Assembly (NCBI GenBank): GCA_903953145.1
Contig: CAJBIL010000260.1
Coordinates: 1 to 9,952 of the forward strand
Length of the DNA stretch: 9,952 nucleotides
Origin: an uncultured beta proteobacterium
GTDB lineage: Bacteria; Pseudomonadota; Gammaproteobacteria; Burkholderiales; Rhodocyclaceae
Reading direction: 5' to 3'
A program made the translations under genes and the position numbers. The notes beneath the pieces were generated by a model. That model had not been told where the DNA came from. It made no database searches and saw only the letters and a list, made by a program, of their open reading frames with translations. Positions 6,272-9,952 of this stretch are shown here, piece after piece (the first letter of the stretch is position 1; every line of letters starts with the position of its first letter).

Positions 6272-7438
6272 CTAAATACCGAGCGCGTAACGTACCAGCC
6301 GGTTTTTTATGACCGGCAAACGATTGGTCAGGTTCATCCCGAAATTGCGCAAAGGCTTGAGCCCCGGCAGATTTTCGCTGAACAGGCGGCGCAGTGTGTG
6401 CGTCGTGGTTTGCATGAGGACGGTTTCTTCGCGCCGGGCACGCTGGTAGCGGCGCAACAGGCGCTCGTTGCCGATGTCCTGCCACTCGGGCGTTGTCAGC
6501 AGCAACTCAGCCAGCGCCTGGGCGTCCTGATAGCCGAGATTGATGCCATGCCCGGAAAGCGGGTGAATGCCGTGCGCCGCATCGCCAATCAGCGCCAGTC
6601 TTGGCGCAATCGTGCGTGGTACCCGCATCAGGCGGAGCGGGAACGCAGCGGCCGGTGTGAGCTGTTTGAGCAGCCCCAGTTCGTGGTTGCCGGCGGCGCC
6701 GACTTGGATGCTGAGTTCGTCAGCCGGCAATGCCAGCAGCGATTTTGCGTGTGCGTCAGGCGTTGACCAGACCACCGAGATACGATTGCCCGGGAGCGGC
6801 AGCCAAGCGAGTACGCCGTCGTCACGAAACCATTGGCGGGCAATGCCGCGATGGGGGATGGCACACTCGAAATTGGCGACCAGGCCCATTTCGCCGTAAG
6901 GCGTATTGATTGCCGTCAGGCCCAGCGTTTCGCGCACCCAGGAGTCGCGCCCATCGGCCCCGACCAGCAATCGGGCCGTCAGTCGCTGGCCATCATTCAA
7001 GGTCAGTCGGGCCGTATCGGCAGTCATCTCGATGGCGGCCGGTGATGCCGGGCAGAACAGGGTGAGATTGCCTTGCCGTTTGACGTTTTCCCAAAGCTCG
7101 CAGGCCATCAGCGATGATTCAAGTATCCAGCCGAGCGTTGATACCCCGGTCTCATAGGCCGAAAAATCAAGTTGCGCGCCGCCATCACCATGAATCTGCA
7201 TGGCGTTAATCGGGGCAATGCGTTCGCTATCTAGATGTTTCCAGACCCCCGCTTTTTGCAGGAACGCCGCATTGGCCGGGCTAACCGCATAGACGCGCGC
7301 ATCCCAGCCCGCAGCACGCGTTGGCGCACGATTTTCAACCAGGGCGATTTTCAGCCGCGCATCGCGCAGCGCACAAGCCAGCGCAAGACCGGCCAGGCCT
7401 CCACCAACAATGACGACATCGAACGCTGTGACTTGCAT
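6272..7438 (-). CDS. UbiH/UbiF/COQ6-family FAD-dependent hydroxylase
   Basis: A class A flavin monooxygenase of the family that hydroxylates the aromatic ring during ubiquinone biosynthesis, using NAD(P)H and O2. Which ring position it modifies cannot be told from sequence, so I give no UbiH, UbiF or UbiI symbol. With the start at 7438 it has 388 residues, a usual length. Signatures are VVIVGGGLAGLALA at 8-21 (FAD ADP-binding GxGxxG), the DG motif LLVGADGRDSWVR at 157-169, and the second FAD motif GDAAHGIHPLSGHGINLG at 285-302. It lacks membrane segments and should be soluble or peripheral. An alternative ATG at 7462 would add eight residues. Neither start has a strong ribosome binding site; AAAGG lies 11 bases before 7438. 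It is the first gene of the minus-strand group and divergent from the small plus-strand gene. A candidate promoter lies at 7488-7517. dsbC downstream is a common neighbour of this hydroxylase in betaproteobacteria (recalled, not searched). Confidence 0.9.
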   Translation of the reverse strand: MQVTAFDVVIVGGGLAGLALACALRDARLKIALVENRAPTRAAGWDARVYAVSPANAAFLQKAGVWKHLDSERIAPINAMQIHGDGGAQLDFSAYETGVSTLGWILESSLMACELWENVKRQGNLTLFCPASPAAIEMTADTARLTLNDGQRLTARLLVGADGRDSWVRETLGLTAINTPYGEMGLVANFECAIPHRGIARQWFRDDGVLAWLPLPGNRISVVWSTPDAHAKSLLALPADELSIQVGAAGNHELGLLKQLTPAAAFPLRLMRVPRTIAPRLALIGDAAHGIHPLSGHGINLGYQDAQALAELLLTTPEWQDIGNERLLRRYQRARREETVLMQTTTHTLRRLFSENLPGLKPLRNFGMNLTNRLPVIKNRLVRYALGI

Positions 7439-7487
7439 CTTGATAACAGCCTTTGTGTTCATGGTGCTGAAATACGGCGAAGCTGCG

Positions 7488-7517
7488 ATTGTGCCCTGCC
7501 GCCTTGGCGTTTTACAA
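7488..7517 (-). promoter_or_regulatory. Candidate sigma-70 promoter for the hydroxylase-dsbC-HDOD-cheD group
   Basis: On the minus strand TTGTAA (7512-7517) and CACAAT (7488-7493) are separated by 18 bases. Each box matches four of six consensus positions. The predicted transcription start near 7481 would leave a leader of roughly 40 bases to the ATG at 7438. The match is moderate and found by eye only. Confidence 0.3.
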
Positions 7518-7548
7518 GCGCGGCGGCGCATGTTAGAAGTCGACCCCT

Positions 7549-7896
7549 ATGAATTCAACGCCAGCATTGCATCTTTTCAGCTATTTTCCGGCGATTGTGT
7601 GCACCGTGTGTGATTCGCCAATCGATGCGCTGGTCGCCCTTTGCGTACCGCGCGATGAGGCGATGGATCTGGTCGCCGCTTCATGGCCCGATGGCGGTGC
7701 GGAAAGTATTGTGACCACCTTGAACGGTGGCCGGCCGGTTGTCGTTTTGCGCACCCCGGAAGGCCGCTGGGCTGCCTGCAACGCGTTTCTTGATGACCTT
7801 TGCACTACCCCGCAGGAGGCGGCCAGGCGCCTTGATAAATTGCTCAAGCGCGGACGTCAGGGCGTTGTCGCGCAGGTTCAGCGAGTACCTGCGTAA
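7549..7896 (+). CDS. Small protein of unknown function with a CxxC pair
   Basis: I do not recognise this 115-residue protein. It has no evident signal peptide. The first third is hydrophobic (LHLFSYFPAIVCTV, 7-20) and contains Cys18-x-x-Cys21; further cysteines are 32, 77 and 85. The middle (GGRPVVVLRTPEGRWAACN, 60-78) looks like a beta-hairpin, and the end (EAARRLDKLLKRGRQ, 90-104) like a basic amphipathic helix. Codon use (G/C-rich third positions, ordinary codons) resembles the neighbours, which favours this frame over two antisense frames of 78 and 88 codons in the same region. The ATG has only a weak AGAAG about ten bases upstream. It is divergent from the hydroxylase (111 bases between starts) and convergent with the RND gene (10 bases between stops), so it is probably a single-gene transcript. 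I see no clear promoter of its own. Confidence 0.62.
   Translation: MNSTPALHLFSYFPAIVCTVCDSPIDALVALCVPRDEAMDLVAASWPDGGAESIVTTLNGGRPVVVLRTPEGRWAACNAFLDDLCTTPQEAARRLDKLLKRGRQGVVAQVQRVPA
7871..7893. terminator. Inverted repeat at a convergent gene junction (possible bidirectional terminator)
   Basis: CGCAGGT (7871-7877) and ACCTGCG (7887-7893) form a perfect seven-base-pair GC-rich stem with a nine-base loop. It covers the last codons of the small gene and lies 13 bases past the RND stop on the minus strand. A T-tract is missing on both sides (TAATCTT on plus), so intrinsic termination would be weak. Confidence 0.33.
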
Positions 7897-7906
7897 TCTT
7901 GCACCG

Positions 7907-9952
7907 TCAGGTCGCACGTTTCAGCCGCCAGCTATCCAGCCCGCGCTCAACCAGCGAGTAGACCGAAGGCACCACCAATAGCGTCAGCAGGGTCGATGAA
8001 ATCATGCCGCCGATCACGGCAATGGCCAGCGGCTGGTTGGTTTCGGCACCGGCACCAAAGCCGAGTGCGGCCGGGAACAGCGCGAGAATCACGGTCATTG
8101 ATGTCATCAGCACCGGCCGCATGCGGGTTGGGCAGGCATCGGTCAGTGCGGCATCAACGGCCAACCCTTCGACACGGCGCTGATTGGTCAGGTCGACCAG
8201 CAGGATCGAGTTCTTGGCGACCAGACCAATGAGCAGTACCAGACCGATCATCGAGTAGATATTCAGCGTTTGCCCGAACAGCCAGAGCGCAGCAACGCCA
8301 CCGATTATCGCCAGTGGCTGCGCCAGCATGACGATGAAGGGTTGCAGGAAGGAGTCAAACTGGCTGGCCAGCACCATGTATAGCAGGATCATGGCCAGGC
8401 CAAAGGCGAAGGCCATGTACTTGACTGTTTTGCCGAACTCTTCGGCCTGGCCGATCAGTTTCACCTGATAGCCGGTTGGCAGGATTTCTGCTGCGGCCTG
8501 CTTGACCTTGCTGACGGCGTCGCCGAGCGGCATGGTCGGGTTGGCGAAGAAGGTGGCGGCGTACTGGAGATCGAAGCGACCGATGATCGCCGGCCCAAGC
8601 GATTGCTGGAAACTGGCAACCGAATCGAGGCGGACAAGCTTGTTGTCCTTGGCGCGTAAATAAATCTTCGCGAGGTCGGCCGGCTGCGTGAATTCGCCAT
8701 CACGGCTTTTGACGCGAATGTCGTAGCGCGTGCCGTCACCGGGTTCGTCGTTGAACTTGGCAATATCGACGCCGCCGGTGAGCATGTTGATGGCCAGCGC
8801 GACGTCCTGAGTATTCAGGCTGGCAGCGGCAATGCGCAGGCGGTCGGGCTGGAAAACGAGTTGCGGCAGATCCAGTTGCAGGTCGGTATCAAGCCGGCCA
8901 ATACCTGGCTCAGCGGCGAGCTTGCCTTGCAACTCGCGCGTCAGGCGACCGACTTCGTCGAGTTTTTCCCCGGCCAGCACGAACTGTAACGGCTCGCCGC
9001 GTTGCCCCTGCACCATCGGATAGGGCGCAGCAAAAACGCGTGCCCCGGGAATCTGCGCCAGTTCGGCGCGTAATACCGGGAGTAGTGCTTGTTGCGAGAT
9101 GGTGCGCTGGTCACGCGGCAGCATACGCGCCACCACCGTGCCCTGATTGACCTGCCCGGCACTGCCGAGGCCGATCAGGGCAAATTCGGTGAATACTTCC
9201 TTGTGCTCGCGCAGCACGGCTTCGACCAGCCGCAGGCGTGAGTCGGTGTAGTCGATGCTTGAGCCGAGCGGCGTGCGCAGATAAACGAGAAAGCGACCTT
9301 CGTCCTGATCCGGCGCGAAGGTTTTGCCGATATTGACGAAAAAGAAGCCGGAGGAGGCGACCGTGAGCACGGTCAGCGCAACGACCTTCCAGCGATGGCC
9401 AAGCGCCCGGATCAGAAGTTGCCGGTAGCGCGTATCCATGCCCTTGAAAAACCGGTCGAGCAGGTAATAGAGACGACCGTGTGATTCACTTTGCCCGTGG
9501 CTGACCTTGAGGTAGCGCGAACACAGCATGGGCGTCAGCGTCAGCGACACAAAAAGCGAAACGAGTACGCCAAAGGTAACGACGACCGCAAAGGAGCGGA
9601 AAAACTGGCCAATAATGCCGCTGATAAAAATGACCGGGGCAAAAATCGAGACCAGCGAGAGCGTTGCCGCAAACACCGCGAAGGTCACTTCATTGGCACC
9701 ATTGATGGCCGCAGAGACCGGGTCGGGGTCGAGGTGTTCGCGATGCCGGAAGATATTTTCAAGGACCACAATGGCGTCGTCGACCACCACGCCGATCAGC
9801 AGTAACAGCGCAAGCAGGGTCAGCGAGTTGAGTGTGTAGTCGAACAGATAGATAACCGCAATCGCCCCCATCAGTGAAACCGGAATGGCCAGCGCGACGA
9901 TCAGCGTCGAGCGCATTGAGCGCAGGAAGACCCAGACGACGAGCGCCGCCAG
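7907..9952 (-). CDS. RND efflux transporter permease, HAE1/AcrB type (5' partial)
   Basis: The C-terminal 681 residues of an inner-membrane proton-driven RND pump; the family is normally about 1,020-1,050 residues and works as a trimer with a periplasmic adaptor and a TolC-like channel. Translation is open through base 9952, and the 12 codons before the first visible ATG (9916) continue a membrane helix, so that ATG is not the start. Numbered from the edge: membrane helices near 1-32, the TM4 motif GVVVDDAIVVLEN at 54-66 with the proton-relay Asp58-Asp59, further helices to about 145, TM7 near 188-207, the second large periplasmic loop at about 208-505, then the last helices with GLVAKNSILLVDL at 576-588 carrying the relay lysine (Lys580). 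The relay residues seen here are therefore intact. It ends with a short basic tail (WRLKRAT). Substrate range cannot be predicted. Adaptor and channel genes would be upstream, outside the window. Convergent with the small unknown gene. Confidence 0.93.
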   Translation of the reverse strand: MAALVVWVFLRSMRSTLIVALAIPVSLMGAIAVIYLFDYTLNSLTLLALLLLIGVVVDDAIVVLENIFRHREHLDPDPVSAAINGANEVTFAVFAATLSLVSIFAPVIFISGIIGQFFRSFAVVVTFGVLVSLFVSLTLTPMLCSRYLKVSHGQSESHGRLYYLLDRFFKGMDTRYRQLLIRALGHRWKVVALTVLTVASSGFFFVNIGKTFAPDQDEGRFLVYLRTPLGSSIDYTDSRLRLVEAVLREHKEVFTEFALIGLGSAGQVNQGTVVARMLPRDQRTISQQALLPVLRAELAQIPGARVFAAPYPMVQGQRGEPLQFVLAGEKLDEVGRLTRELQGKLAAEPGIGRLDTDLQLDLPQLVFQPDRLRIAAASLNTQDVALAINMLTGGVDIAKFNDEPGDGTRYDIRVKSRDGEFTQPADLAKIYLRAKDNKLVRLDSVASFQQSLGPAIIGRFDLQYAATFFANPTMPLGDAVSKVKQAAAEILPTGYQVKLIGQAEEFGKTVKYMAFAFGLAMILLYMVLASQFDSFLQPFIVMLAQPLAIIGGVAALWLFGQTLNIYSMIGLVLLIGLVAKNSILLVDLTNQRRVEGLAVDAALTDACPTRMRPVLMTSMTVILALFPAALGFGAGAETNQPLAIAVIGGMISSTLLTLLVVPSVYSLVERGLDSWRLKRAT

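Noticed and set aside
7439..7531. Upstream start for the hydroxylase at 7531
   Set aside because: The extra residues are low-complexity and basic, precede no known domain, and the stretch covers the best candidate promoter.
7410..7613. A 67-codon plus-strand frame overlapping the hydroxylase start and the small gene
   Set aside because: It runs across the divergent intergenic region out of frame with the better 115-residue gene and has no ribosome binding site.
9491..9839. Two plus-strand open frames of about 100 codons opposite the RND gene
   Set aside because: They are charged, low-complexity shadows of membrane-helix codons; the RND motifs on the minus strand are clear.

Overview
The window (9,952 bp, GC-rich, densely packed) looks like ordinary chromosome of a betaproteobacterium. 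Protein wording and gene order (a UbiH/UbiF-type hydroxylase followed by DsbC, CheD, a HAE1-type RND pump) fit the Rhodocyclales best (Dechloromonas/Azonexus-like). That assignment is inference from family recognition, not a search result. I see no rRNA, tRNA, CRISPR array, insertion sequence or prophage gene, and no stretch over about 110 bases without a gene.

Layout. (1) Bases 1-3975, plus strand: a tightly packed three-gene cluster. It holds a flavoprotein disulfide reductase whose 5' end lies outside the window, a two-domain fusion of the TIGR04283 and TIGR04282 glycosyltransferase-like families, and a stand-alone flavoprotein of the TIGR03169 family, which elsewhere forms the N-terminal half of some SelD selenophosphate synthetases. 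The GT families are known from radical-SAM/selenodomain loci now linked to arsenosugar biosynthesis, so this is the most interesting part of the window. (2) Bases 3979-7438, minus strand: a four-gene probable operon in the order ubiquinone-type hydroxylase, DsbC-family disulfide isomerase, HDOD-domain protein, CheD receptor deamidase. dsbC and the HDOD gene share an ATGA overlap. Three tandem 11-base Shine-Dalgarno-like repeats precede cheD. (3) Bases 7549-7896, plus strand: a small unrecognised gene divergent from the hydroxylase. (4) Bases 7907-9952, minus strand: the C-terminal two thirds of an RND efflux pump, cut by the window edge.

How they may work together. The first cluster plausibly makes or handles a glycosylated metalloid or selenium/sulfur compound with two redox flavoproteins, but the substrate cannot be read from sequence. 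The second set combines quinone synthesis, periplasmic disulfide repair and chemotaxis/regulatory output. Apart from co-transcription I see no single pathway. The RND pump exports drugs or other toxic compounds; its adaptor and outer-membrane partners are not in the window.

The two convergent junctions (3975/3979 and 7896/7907) each carry a short inverted repeat without a clear T-tract. I found no clearly new system. The strongest leads are the glycosyltransferase fusion with its SelD-N-like flavoprotein partner, the repeat in front of cheD, and the unknown cysteine-containing small protein.
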